64,000 bases of DNA, taken from positions 2,044,205 through 2,108,204 of the forward strand of contig CM007319.1 of NCBI GenBank assembly GCA_000333855.2. The letters run 5' to 3'. Made by a program: the position numbers and the translations under genes. The notes under the pieces were generated by a model that was not told where the DNA came from, did no database searches, and was given only the letters and a program-made list of their open reading frames with translations. Source of the stretch: Endotrypanum monterogeii (taxonomy: Eukaryota > Euglenozoa > Kinetoplastea > Trypanosomatida > Trypanosomatidae). This document shows positions 19,728-28,317 of this stretch, piece by piece. How positions within the stretch are numbered: position 1 is the first letter of the stretch; every line of letters starts with the position of its first letter.

Positions 19728-20700
19728 AGTGAAGAACCAAGGACAGTGCTTCAGGTATTTTTTTTTCCAGGGTCACGGAAGGATGTGCGTGAGTGTGCGT
19801 GTAAGTGGGAGAGGGAGAGAGTAGGAATGTGCTTGCCGTCTACTACTAAACAAACAGAGTGCTACAAATGGAGGGGGGGGGAAGGAGTCCGCCGCGGGAA
19901 AGAAAAAAAAAATCTTTTGGTGGACCTGGCGCCACCATAAAATAGTTCAAAGGGGGAAAGCACAATAAAGAATGAAGTGTTCACAAGCGATGGATAGTGA
20001 AGGTACAAACCATGAGCGTGAGTAGAATTGCACAGATACCATTGTGGCATGCGTGTGGCCCCCACCCTTACAGTGAGGCCAAAGGCATCAGTGTTTTTTT
20101 TTCCTGAATGCGGTCGACCGTGGCGGAAAAAGATAAAACATATGGGTTCCACTGAAAGAGCCGCTCATTCGAACAACTTCGACAGGCAAAACTGTCAGAA
20201 AATCCATGTATGTTGCCGCTAATATGAGATCTGAACTTCTTTTAAATTTTTTTTCCTGTGAGGCACAACGCAGCAAGAAAAGTGAAGGGCTGAGACGAGC
20301 GCCTCTGAGTTCATCCCGGTAGACCAAGTCGTGCTCTGCATACAGACACGCATGAACACCGGATCGGAAAAAAAAAACAGACGGACAATGATGCATACAC
20401 ACAACACTTCAATGGTCTCATATGTCAGTCTTTAAGCGCTACGCCCACATCCTTAGGAGGCAGTCAAACAAACCACAGTCGGGAACCATTCAGAAGAATC
20501 AAAACATCTGAAGATGCATAAGAGGACTTCCCTGTGAGAGACAGCACAGATATTCTGCTGACCTTCACGCTGAAGTCCCACTCCCCAGCACAAGGACGAC
20601 AACAACTACCAGCACCAAGGGACGCAGCAACAGCACCTCATCGAAACTGTGAAAGTTGAATCTTGAAAATTATCCAGTGCTCTGATGGGGAAGTATGTGG
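19728..20700. other. Intergenic spacer, no gene seen
   Basis: It holds the enkurin gene's 5' UTR and the 3' UTR of the DUF3592-like gene. A-runs occur at 19900-19909 and 20367-20376, and a G9 run near 19872. Nothing protein-like. Confidence 0.6.
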
Positions 20701-21369
20701 TCACCTCTGGGGGGGGAGCTGTGATATCTGCTGGGGCTCCTTTGGTGCTGGCGGAGTTGGCTTGGGGTGGTCATACACTGGGAAACGAACGCGAATCTTT
20801 TTGTTTGGCATGTAGGCCTTCCTAAGCATCCAAAAATGCGCCTTCATGTAGTAGCCCATAAGTAACGGAAAGAAAGCGAGGAAGCTCAAAACAGAAATTT
20901 CAAATGAGTTCGCGTCTTGGGCGAGTGCTGCATGCGCCTTGGGGTTCTTCTTGTCGTAGAATACGCTACAGCGCTCACCAACACGGAGCACTGGAATGGC
21001 CTGGAGGTACTCCGCCTCCGTAATGGTGTCATTATACCACCCCTCCATCCAGCTTCGATACGGAGACCCGGTGGTGCCACGAGTGGAGATGTATCGTTTG
21101 CCGTCCACCTCAAACTCGTACTTGACTGCGTACCGCGGAACGGTTATGTACCTATAGTTCAACTTGCGTAGCTCTAGCAGCTTGCCGTGAGTCATGCCCC
21201 ATCGCGACCCCGCCTGGTAGGCGCTGAGCGCATCGTAATAGCACTTTGTGTTGACATAGACGACACCAACCAGGAACAAGGCAGGAAGTCGAACCTCAAG
21301 CGCCATATCCCACAGCCACTGAGGTTGCTCCTTCTGAAAAAGGAACCTGTATATTCTCCCAGACGACAT
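20701..21369 (-). CDS. DUF3592-like membrane protein
   Basis: 222 aa from the ATG at 21367-21369. Two membrane segments are seen, about residues 26-42 (VRLPALFLVGVVYVN) and 157-175 (EISVLSFLAFFPLLMGYYM). Between them is a beta-rich domain with YAVKYEFEVDGKRYIS and GERCSVFYDKKNPKAHAAL, the pattern of DUF3592 (VxxYDPxNPxxA-like). The C-terminus is Pro-rich. The function of DUF3592 proteins is not known to me. The N-terminal FLFQKEQPQWLWDMALEV is not a clear presequence, so the compartment is open (mitochondrial or endomembrane). A good acceptor lies 15 bases upstream. Confidence 0.75.
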   Translation of the reverse strand: MSSGRIYRFLFQKEQPQWLWDMALEVRLPALFLVGVVYVNTKCYYDALSAYQAGSRWGMTHGKLLELRKLNYRYITVPRYAVKYEFEVDGKRYISTRGTTGSPYRSWMEGWYNDTITEAEYLQAIPVLRVGERCSVFYDKKNPKAHAALAQDANSFEISVLSFLAFFPLLMGYYMKAHFWMLRKAYMPNKKIRVRFPVYDHPKPTPPAPKEPQQISQLPPQR

Positions 21370-21383
21370 TTTCTTTGGATCCC

Positions 21384-21385
21384 CT
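21384..21385 (-). promoter_or_regulatory. Predicted trans-splice acceptor AG for the DUF3592-like gene
   Basis: The minus strand has CTTTCTCTCCCGTTTACGTC and CGTCCTCACTTCGCATTCAG, ending 15 bases before the ATG. The upstream half of the pyrimidine-rich region is made of the heptamer repeat at 21440-21477. Confidence 0.55.
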
Positions 21386-21439
21386 GAATGCGAAGTGAGG
21401 ACGGGACGTAAACGGGAGAGAAAGGTGCGTGAGAAAAAC

Positions 21440-21477
21440 GGAAATGGGAAATGGGAAATGGGAAATGGGAAATGGGA
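21440..21477. repeat. Tandem heptamer GGAAATG
   Basis: About five and a half copies of a 7-base unit (GGGAAAT on plus, ATTTCCC on the transcribed strand), about 55 bases upstream of the predicted acceptor of the DUF3592-like gene. On the transcribed strand it reads as pyrimidine-rich sequence. Confidence 0.95.
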
Positions 21478-22015
21478 GGGTTAACAAATTCAAAAGCGAA
21501 GCAGCGGTTCTCGGAGAGATGAAGTGAAGCAGCCTTGACCAGAGAGGCCGAAAAAAAAACGTTATGAGGCTGGCGCACCCAGAAAGTACGCATCGACCAC
21601 GAGCTCCAATCACAAAACGATCGCTACGTACAAAGAGATACCCACGGATACAAAAGTAAGGGAACAAATCAATGCCTCCCTTTTTTGTAGTAGTAGTAGT
21701 GGGTGGGACGGCAATGTTTTTTTTCTCTTTGTGACCAGCCGTAGAGAGCACTCATGAAATGCCCCCTGCAGCGTGAATTATTTACGACGCAGCACAACGG
21801 ATTTTTTTTTAAAGCAACAGCACATTCTCCCAAGTACCAGCCTACATATGATTCGCGTGAAGTGACCGCAAATACATCTGGGGAACATGATGTCAAAAGG
21901 AAAAAAAAACGTTTGAGGAAGAAAACAAAAGAAAGCAAGTAAGTTGCTGCTAATCCTATGAACATAACCTGAACTGTGGCGTAGCGGCTGGGTATCACAA
22001 ACTTAGCACAACAGG

Positions 22016-23452
22016 CTACTCGGCTCTGCGACATACAGCATCACCTGCCCACACCCCACGATCGAAGATGTGGTCCACTTTCGCTGGATCGACGCAGGTG
22101 AGACAGCTTGCTATATCGCATGGAAAATCCGGATGATTTCCGTCGAACGGACAGTGATCCACTCCAGGACACGGTATAAAAAGCGGCTCCGCGGTATCCC
22201 ACCGTGCATTGCAGCGTTCACACATAAAGCGCGTGCCAAAGGAGCGTTGGGTAGCGGGGTTGCAGCAGTACCGGCATTTGAAGATGGCAATCGGATTGTC
22301 ACACGTTGTGTGGTTCTTTAGACGGCAATCATCGCAGACCAACTCCTCTGGAGACGAGGACGGCTCGCGCCCCTGCATCCGTGAGCATACACGATCGCCG
22401 CCGTAAAACGCGAGGCTACAGCTGCCGCAAAGATAGTAAAGAAGATCGTCTTCGGCCTTCATGGGTGTATAGTTCTTCACCTGAGCGGCCTTCTTTGTGG
22501 TCACTTCTGTGTACAACTCGCCTATTTTCTTTGACTGCGTCAACAAAGGATGGCGAACCAAGCGCTTGCACCCGCTGGGGCACACAGCGCGAGTGAACGA
22601 GATATGCTCACCCTTCGTTGCGAAGTCCATCCAGTTGATCACCCACTGTTCGATGCACTCTTTATGAAAGTAATGTCCACAGTCCAAGGTGACACCGTCG
22701 TCACCGTCGAACTCACACAGGCAAATCGTGCACACAACCTCACTATCAGTCGGCTGAGAACACGTAAGGTGCAGGGCACCGATCGGGGACACTGCAGAAT
22801 CACCCTTCGACGAGACGAGATCACTACCATCTGTGTGGAAAAAAACATCGCCCAACGACACGAAGGGCACGCGTGGCAACACCGCGTCGAGCTCCACCGT
22901 GGTGCCCGCCTCCGTGATGCCCACCACACCCTCCTCACTACCAATCCGCAATGCCACAGCGTACCGCTTAAAGTGGCCTAGAAAACTCGCTATGTTAACC
23001 CCGTTCGCTACTTCCCTCAAGCCTTTGTTGAAGTCGTAGCCGAACACTCTATTGCACATACTGAGAAATACGAAACCGTGATCAGCCGCCTCGGCGCTAG
23101 CGACGCTGAACGGAACGGAGATTGTCTCAGACACACTGCAGAGAGGATCGTACACAGTAATTCGGCAGTTTCCAGAAGAAATACACACGACCTTGTTATG
23201 ATGGCAGAGAACGTGCGTGTGCGCGTCAACCAAATCTAGGACCACGTCATCCGCACCGCTCTCCAAGTCGCGTCGATGCAAATTCGAGGGAGACAACTTT
23301 GGGAGATAAAAAAAAACGTTATCGCCTGCTGAAGCGGCCGAGACAACTCCACCAATAATAACGGTTTTTCCTGCAATGCAAAATGTCCCATCTGCGGAAT
23401 CGACTATCTCCGCCACAGCTCCACTATCGGAGTTGTATCCGATGACGGGCAT
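22016..23452 (-). CDS. RING plus tandem-cysteine (RCR-type) E3 ubiquitin ligase, MYCBP2-like
   Basis: 478 aa from the ATG at 23450-23452. The frame continues 101 codons upstream, but that part is the pyrimidine tract and acceptor, so I rejected it. Residues ~1-225 are beta-rich and resemble a propeller. Residues ~236-295 form a RING (CTICLCEF, LDCGHYFHKEC, then CPSGC). After a linker, residues ~337-440 match the tandem-cysteine domain of MYCBP2/Highwire/RPM-1: YYLCGSCSLAFYGGDRVC, EELVCDDC, FKCRYCC, RFMCERC, CPGVDHCPFDG and CDIASCLTC. In MYCBP2 two cysteines relay ubiquitin to Thr/Ser by esterification. C384 and C428/C434 are the candidate equivalents here. Animal relatives are giant; this is a minimal stand-alone version. 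Ligase activity is inferred. Confidence 0.85.
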   Translation of the reverse strand: MPVIGYNSDSGAVAEIVDSADGTFCIAGKTVIIGGVVSAASAGDNVFFYLPKLSPSNLHRRDLESGADDVVLDLVDAHTHVLCHHNKVVCISSGNCRITVYDPLCSVSETISVPFSVASAEAADHGFVFLSMCNRVFGYDFNKGLREVANGVNIASFLGHFKRYAVALRIGSEEGVVGITEAGTTVELDAVLPRVPFVSLGDVFFHTDGSDLVSSKGDSAVSPIGALHLTCSQPTDSEVVCTICLCEFDGDDGVTLDCGHYFHKECIEQWVINWMDFATKGEHISFTRAVCPSGCKRLVRHPLLTQSKKIGELYTEVTTKKAAQVKNYTPMKAEDDLLYYLCGSCSLAFYGGDRVCSRMQGREPSSSPEELVCDDCRLKNHTTCDNPIAIFKCRYCCNPATQRSFGTRFMCERCNARWDTAEPLFIPCPGVDHCPFDGNHPDFPCDIASCLTCVDPAKVDHIFDRGVWAGDAVCRRAE

Positions 23453-24228
23453 TGAGGCAACAGAGTCAATCTCTGCGGACTTTAGCCGATGACTACAACT
23501 GAGGAAAAGAAAGAAAAAGATGATTGCCCTTGATAAAACAAAAACAATTTTTACTATGAGTAGTTGAGAGCATCCATACCTGAGAATAGAAAGTGTTGAA
23601 ATGGAAGATGATAACGATCCCCGTTGTTTACTTCGGCGGCGAAGGTTACAGCAGAACATAGCCTCGTTGAGGCTCACTGAGCGGCGGCGCTCGGTTGGTT
23701 TGTGTTCAACACAGGCATAGAAAATTGCCTGCAAACATCCCACAATAAGTAGCATTGATGTCCCCAGGGACCCAGTGAAACTCCCACGTGAGTGACCAGG
23801 CAGTGAATACCCCAGTATAGCTGCCCAGTAAGGACCAGCAAGGTTACTTTGCTTGCTTCGGGCATGTATGCATTTCTTGCCTAACTCAAGCGTCCGTACA
23901 AGAAAAATTCCTCCAAGGTCGCCTCACGATACAAATCAGATAACATACAAACAGAAATCTGATAAAGCAACTGAACGCAGATATACCAACACCAGAAGAA
24001 AGGCCAAAATCTGTTTTGTGAGTGATGTGAAACATAAGCGATGCCAACCGGATTTTAGGGCCACCCTATGCGCCAACGATCACGAGCTTCGCATCTCCGA
24101 CAAGCTAGCACGGACAAGCCCTGGTCAACTGGCCCCTACAGTTGTCGCACTTGGGATATCTCCTCATGAAGAGAAAACTTCTTACCACGTAGGTGAAGAG
24201 CCCACGGATAGGAAAAAAAAGTGATATG
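23453..24228. other. Intergenic spacer, no gene seen
   Basis: It contains the RCR gene's acceptor and 5' UTR and the 3' UTR of the J-domain gene. No microsatellite of note and no protein-like frame. Confidence 0.6.
23499..23500 (-). promoter_or_regulatory. Trans-splice acceptor AG that fixes the RCR E3 start
   Basis: The minus strand reads ATCTTTTTCTTTCTTTTCCT followed by CAG. The AG lies 46 bases upstream of the ATG at 23452 and downstream of all earlier in-frame start codons, including an apparent FFFLFL membrane stretch that is only the translated tract. Confidence 0.65.
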
Positions 24229-25566
24229 TTAGTCTGAACTCTGCGCAGGGCGCTCGGGGTGCTTTTCGGCATTGTCACGCATGGCGCGTAACTTCTCAGC
24301 AGTGACAGTAAATATCTGCAAGTCCATGTTGCGCTTCGTCTCGTCGTCGAGAGACTCACGAGCAACGCCATCCTGGAACGTCTGTGCCCGGCGCGACGAC
24401 GCACGTGCCTTTCTCCACTCATCCACGAAAATCCGTTTCACCTGGCTTTCATATTCGGCATCGTTGCCCCACCACGGAAGCATTGTGTCACTTGTCACGT
24501 GTTCCATAATCTCCGGGCGTGAGCGCGCCTGGCGCTTCGCCCGCATCGATCCCTCAATGTATACGTACACAAGCAACATCAGCGACATCAAGAACACACA
24601 CAATATCGATGACTCGAGCTTCATCTGCTTCACTTCCTCAGTGTTGTTCATCACTTCAGTAGCTGTTCGTGCTGCCAAGCCTGCAACATCCGCTCTGTCC
24701 TGCAGTGTATTTTTTGCATTCAAAACCTCGATGTCCGATTTGGAGATTTCTGTTTCCTGCATCACGCTTTCGCTTGATGAGAGCATTTCCTTGTTCCCTT
24801 TCTGCGAAGCATCCGAAGATGAAGAGCCTCTGGAGCCATGGTCGGCGCCTGCTGCACCCTCGCAGGTGGCGGTAGCAAAACTGTCTTGCTCTACCGGCGC
24901 CTCCCTGTCTGGAAGAAATAGTGGCCTCTCTGTGCCATCGGTGAGCGCCTGGAGATCACTCACTCGCACCTTGCCATCCTCAAGCACCCGAACTTTAACT
25001 GTTTTGAGGCCTGTTTGTTCCATGACGTCTTCAATGTCCTCCAGCAGCCACATCGCCTCATCGGTGTTAGAAGCTAGCTTCTCCGAAAGATCCTCACCCA
25101 AGCGGTCCTGTATCTCCTCAATTTGTCTGATGTGATCCTCAAGTGTTGATATAGGAATGTATGAGGTTATGCGGGCGCGCGCCTCCAGGTAGTTCTGTGT
25201 CTCGTGATGATCGGACTGAAAGTTACCTAAATTGACTATCTTATTGTCCACGGTCTCAACGCCGTAATCCTTCATCGCGTCCTGATAAGCCAGGTTCACC
25301 CTTAGAAAAGACTCCGCATCTCCGCCGGCGTCGGGGTGTGTGCGGCGACACGCCAACAGGTACTTGATTTTCAGCAAGGCCAAGGGAAGTCCTGGCCGGC
25401 ACTCCAGGAGCTGGTAGCGCAGCGGATAGATATCGTACTCCCTCTTTGCCTCGCGCTTTGCCAGCTCCCTCCTCTGAGCCTCGATCCGCTGGTAGTCTTT
25501 TATCACACCAGTTACCTCAGGCACGTGACTTAGCGCGTCGCACAGCCAGAGACGCCCGCACCTCAT
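24229..25566 (-). CDS. Membrane-anchored J-domain protein
   Basis: 445 aa from the ATG at 25564-25566. An open frame extends 133 codons further, but a (TTA)n pyrimidine-rich stretch and CAAGAG (25594-25597) suggest the mRNA starts just before this ATG. Residues ~45-105 carry a J-domain: LPLALLKIKYLLACRRTHPDAGG with the invariant HPD at 77-79, then FLRVNLAYQDAMKDYG. Helix I is poorly conserved. A coiled-coil-like region with IRQIEEIQDRLGEDL follows, then a Ser-rich linker. One membrane segment is at about 321-337 (SILCVFLMSLMLLVYVY). The rest is a charged, helical C-terminus. J proteins recruit and stimulate HSP70; a single-span anchor suggests ER or mitochondrial membrane, which is not decidable here. 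Confidence 0.75.
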   Translation of the reverse strand: MRCGRLWLCDALSHVPEVTGVIKDYQRIEAQRRELAKREAKREYDIYPLRYQLLECRPGLPLALLKIKYLLACRRTHPDAGGDAESFLRVNLAYQDAMKDYGVETVDNKIVNLGNFQSDHHETQNYLEARARITSYIPISTLEDHIRQIEEIQDRLGEDLSEKLASNTDEAMWLLEDIEDVMEQTGLKTVKVRVLEDGKVRVSDLQALTDGTERPLFLPDREAPVEQDSFATATCEGAAGADHGSRGSSSSDASQKGNKEMLSSSESVMQETEISKSDIEVLNAKNTLQDRADVAGLAARTATEVMNNTEEVKQMKLESSILCVFLMSLMLLVYVYIEGSMRAKRQARSRPEIMEHVTSDTMLPWWGNDAEYESQVKRIFVDEWRKARASSRRAQTFQDGVARESLDDETKRNMDLQIFTVTAEKLRAMRDNAEKHPERPAQSSD

Positions 25567-26557
25567 GTGGAGCGATGGTAAGCCAACCCAAAGCTCTTGT
25601 GAAAATAATAATAATAATAATGACGCAACTCCCGTCCGTTTGCCCCTCTCCAAGCTACGGAAAACCGCTGAGTAGCCGCCAGAATACAGATCAAACGCAT
25701 CGGCATCGAAAATTTGGTTGCAGAAAAAGTGGCGATAGAGAAAAACAATCCGAATAGATTGGAGGTGCTCTGAAACAAAACTACTCCATGTGGGAAAGGT
25801 TCCTGCTATGAAGAAAATCGCTCTCGGCGCATTGCATAGGCCATCAACCCCCCCCCTCCCTCGCGCCCCCCCCCATCCTTTCTTAGACGCTCGAGATGCG
25901 AGGAGATAAATTTTATGAAGGGGAGGAGAGAAACACACATACACGCAGGCGCGCGCTCGTAGCATTTGTCAGTGATACTGTTCCTATCACAGAGAACAAG
26001 ACTTTGTCAATGGACAGCCTTGATGCATTCATCACGGTTACCTTTCCACGATACTAACACAGTTTTCTGTGTACAACAAACCGTCGGACCAATAAAACCC
26101 ATACAAGCATTACAGGCCAGGATACTGTCGACCTGCCTCTCCTTTTCGCATCCAAAACTCAACGCAACAGAACTTGGAAGGGAGAGAGGGTGTGGTTTAC
26201 AGCGATTTGTAAGCGAGTGAGAAACCTGAGAATCGCAACATTCCGGATATAATATACAACGAAGACAGTGCCCCCGTAAAAAGCGAAATAATAAAAACTA
26301 AATGACAACAATATGTCTCCATCCTTAGTAGGGGAGATGAAAAAAATGAAAAAATTCTAGAAAACGTCAAATCTTTCATGCACACAGCACCAGAGTGCTT
26401 CTGAAGAAAATATCGCTGTGTTGCACTCGAGCAGTAGCCGTCCCACTTGCTTGGGGGTTTTGCTCTATCCCTCAGGGTGATTTCAACGGTCGACTTGTCT
26501 CACCGAAACTACCCTGTAGACTGTACCCCGCTGCACAGCGTACTGCCGACCCGAGAT
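25567..26557. other. Intergenic spacer with (ATA)n and C-runs
   Basis: It has the J-domain acceptor, an (AAT)n run at 25607-25621 (TTA on the transcribed strand) and a C-rich stretch at 25848-25876 on plus (G on the transcribed strand). The 3' UTR of the type I membrane protein is at the right end. No gene is seen. Confidence 0.6.
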
Positions 26558-27700
26558 CTATTGAATGCCGTACTGGTGGACCCCCTCACCTCGGGATCCT
26601 GTGCGAGACAACTCCTCGAAGGAATATGGTGCACCATTTTGTGGCAAAACATAGCCACCCCTGTAATATTGAAGAGGACGGTGCGGATAACCGCCGCCGC
26701 CGTGGCCGCGGAAGCTAAGCCACGACGCTCCGCTCAGGTGAACCCCTGCGCGTATATCCCTTTCCGACTTTTGAATGGTCCTCCTCCCAGAAGATTGCCC
26801 CCAACTATAAGCACGTTGAAGAACGATAAGAACCACCGGCACGAGTACAATCAAGAAGATGAGGTACCACATCTGCGCTGCGCACTGCCCAGGTGAGCCG
26901 TCAACCGAAAGCACTTGCGCGTCGCCTTTAAAGAACACTTGCACTCCATTTGTGAGAATGTAGATAATGTTATGCTCAACCAGCACGGAGGTGAATTGAG
27001 CGTAAGTTACGATTTTCGCCAATGTTGCCTCACGGTTGTAGGAGATGACCGTAAACGGCAAGACGTTCACTGTTGTGGGCGAGCCATTGAAAGCAATTTG
27101 AGCCCGTCCCATTGCACCATAGCTAATCAAATCACAATCGGTGGGAAGAAAGCTGCAGAGAGAAGAGCGAAGACGTGCGCGGGGGTCAGACTCACTGGTG
27201 ACAGCCGTGTAGAACGTGAGAGACAGGTTACGCCAGCACGTTCCGCTGCTGCCTAGTGGGAGAAAAACATTCCCAAAGCTACAATTCGATGTGTAGCTTA
27301 TGACGCTCGGCTGCTGACCAACACTTTGCATGCAGGTATGGCTCAACGCGCCACTGATAATAAGGTCGTTACCTTGTGCCCAGCCCGTATATGTCACTCT
27401 CATCTTTTCGATGGCGGCTTGTACGATTTCCTCGCTCCCAGTTTGCCACATACCCAGCAAGATGACCCAGTGAGGTCCTACAGCGTGCACATCAGTCGTC
27501 AGGGGCGATGTCGGTGCTGCAGCATCCTCGAATACGGTTGTGATGGCATTAATTAGCTCTGTTGTCACCTCAAAGTCAGAGTTCAGTGTAGCATTATACA
27601 GAACAACCTCACCCATAAAATGGGAAGAAACATCAGCCTTTGCAGAACCCACAAATATAGCCAACACTAAAAACATAACCAACCGAAATAAGTTGATCAT
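26558..27700 (-). CDS. Type I membrane glycoprotein, unknown family
   Basis: 380 aa from the ATG at 27698-27700; the longer frame (17 more codons) would bury the signal peptide. MINLFRLVMFLVLAIFVGSAKA is a clear cleavable signal. A lumenal/extracellular part of about 255 residues has sequons at N36, N139, N158 and N205 and at least six cysteines. One membrane span (about 278-296, MWYLIFLIVLVPVVLIVL) is followed by an 80-residue cytosolic tail rich in Gly, Arg and Tyr (for example GGGGYPHRPLQYYRGGY). I do not recognise a family. The topology fits a surface or endosomal receptor-like protein, but no ligand can be inferred. An acceptor at 27719-27720 agrees with the start chosen. Confidence 0.75.
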   Translation of the reverse strand: MINLFRLVMFLVLAIFVGSAKADVSSHFMGEVVLYNATLNSDFEVTTELINAITTVFEDAAAPTSPLTTDVHAVGPHWVILLGMWQTGSEEIVQAAIEKMRVTYTGWAQGNDLIISGALSHTCMQSVGQQPSVISYTSNCSFGNVFLPLGSSGTCWRNLSLTFYTAVTSESDPRARLRSSLCSFLPTDCDLISYGAMGRAQIAFNGSPTTVNVLPFTVISYNREATLAKIVTYAQFTSVLVEHNIIYILTNGVQVFFKGDAQVLSVDGSPGQCAAQMWYLIFLIVLVPVVLIVLQRAYSWGQSSGRRTIQKSERDIRAGVHLSGASWLSFRGHGGGGYPHRPLQYYRGGYVLPQNGAPYSFEELSRTGSRGEGVHQYGIQ

Positions 27701-28317
27701 GGCAACTTTCGACCGCTCCTGGAGCGCGGCAAACCAGTATATATATATCACACAAAAACAAAGGGCACCGTGTATTACACTGGTGGTGAAACCGTACCTC
27801 AGTGGATTATATATATATTATATTTTTTTTAGGTACACTATGGGAAAAAAAATTGAGAGAGGATGCGAAAAAGCTGGGACAATAATCAAGGAAAAAAACA
27901 GTTGATCTTTTCCACAGAGCAGCACAGATAAGCCTGCCCCTTTCACCCCAACATTTTTCTTCCACAGGAAGGAGGAGAAACACCTTGCGAACCTTGGGTT
28001 CAAAGCTTCTGGGTATCAAATTGAGAATTCGCGAGTGTGTGCCTGCACTGGCACGCACAAATAATCGCGAAAGTTCATTTGCGTCACATCCTCAGCCACA
28101 CAAATATCTCGACAACTACTGTTTTCTGTGGGTTTCCCTCAACAAAAAATATATATATACAACTCAAAGGGTGGTTGACTTCCACTGATCGCCTCCACGA
28201 CGACCCATTCAATTTGACGCACGAAGCCAAGGGTAACACGTAAAGATATCGATTCGTCGTGGAATTGTAAAAAATATGAAAACCCCGAAGAATCCTGCAC
28301 CATCCCCGCCGCATTTC
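27701..28317. other. Intergenic spacer, no gene seen
   Basis: It holds the 5' UTR of the type I membrane protein (acceptor AG at 27719-27720) and the 3' UTR of the 466-aa unknown. Short TA runs occur at 27737-27748 and 27810-27822. Nothing protein-like. Confidence 0.55.

Larger units (their letters stand above)
21370..22015. other. Intergenic spacer between DUF3592-like and RCR E3 genes
   Basis: It holds the heptamer repeat, A-runs at 21551-21559 and 21899-21909, and a GTA trinucleotide stretch near 21689-21701. No gene is seen. Confidence 0.6.

Noticed and set aside
23453..23755. 101-codon extension of the RCR E3 with an apparent membrane helix
   Set aside because: The hydrophobic IIFFFLFLS stretch is the translated T-rich splice tract; the AG at 23499-23500 removes it.
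25567..25965. 133-codon extension of the J-domain protein
   Set aside because: It runs through C-rich and TTA-repeat sequence and contains the predicted acceptor; composition is UTR-like.
28002..28040. GGTTCAAA-like sequence reminiscent of a tRNA B box
   Set aside because: No A box at proper distance and no cloverleaf could be drawn.
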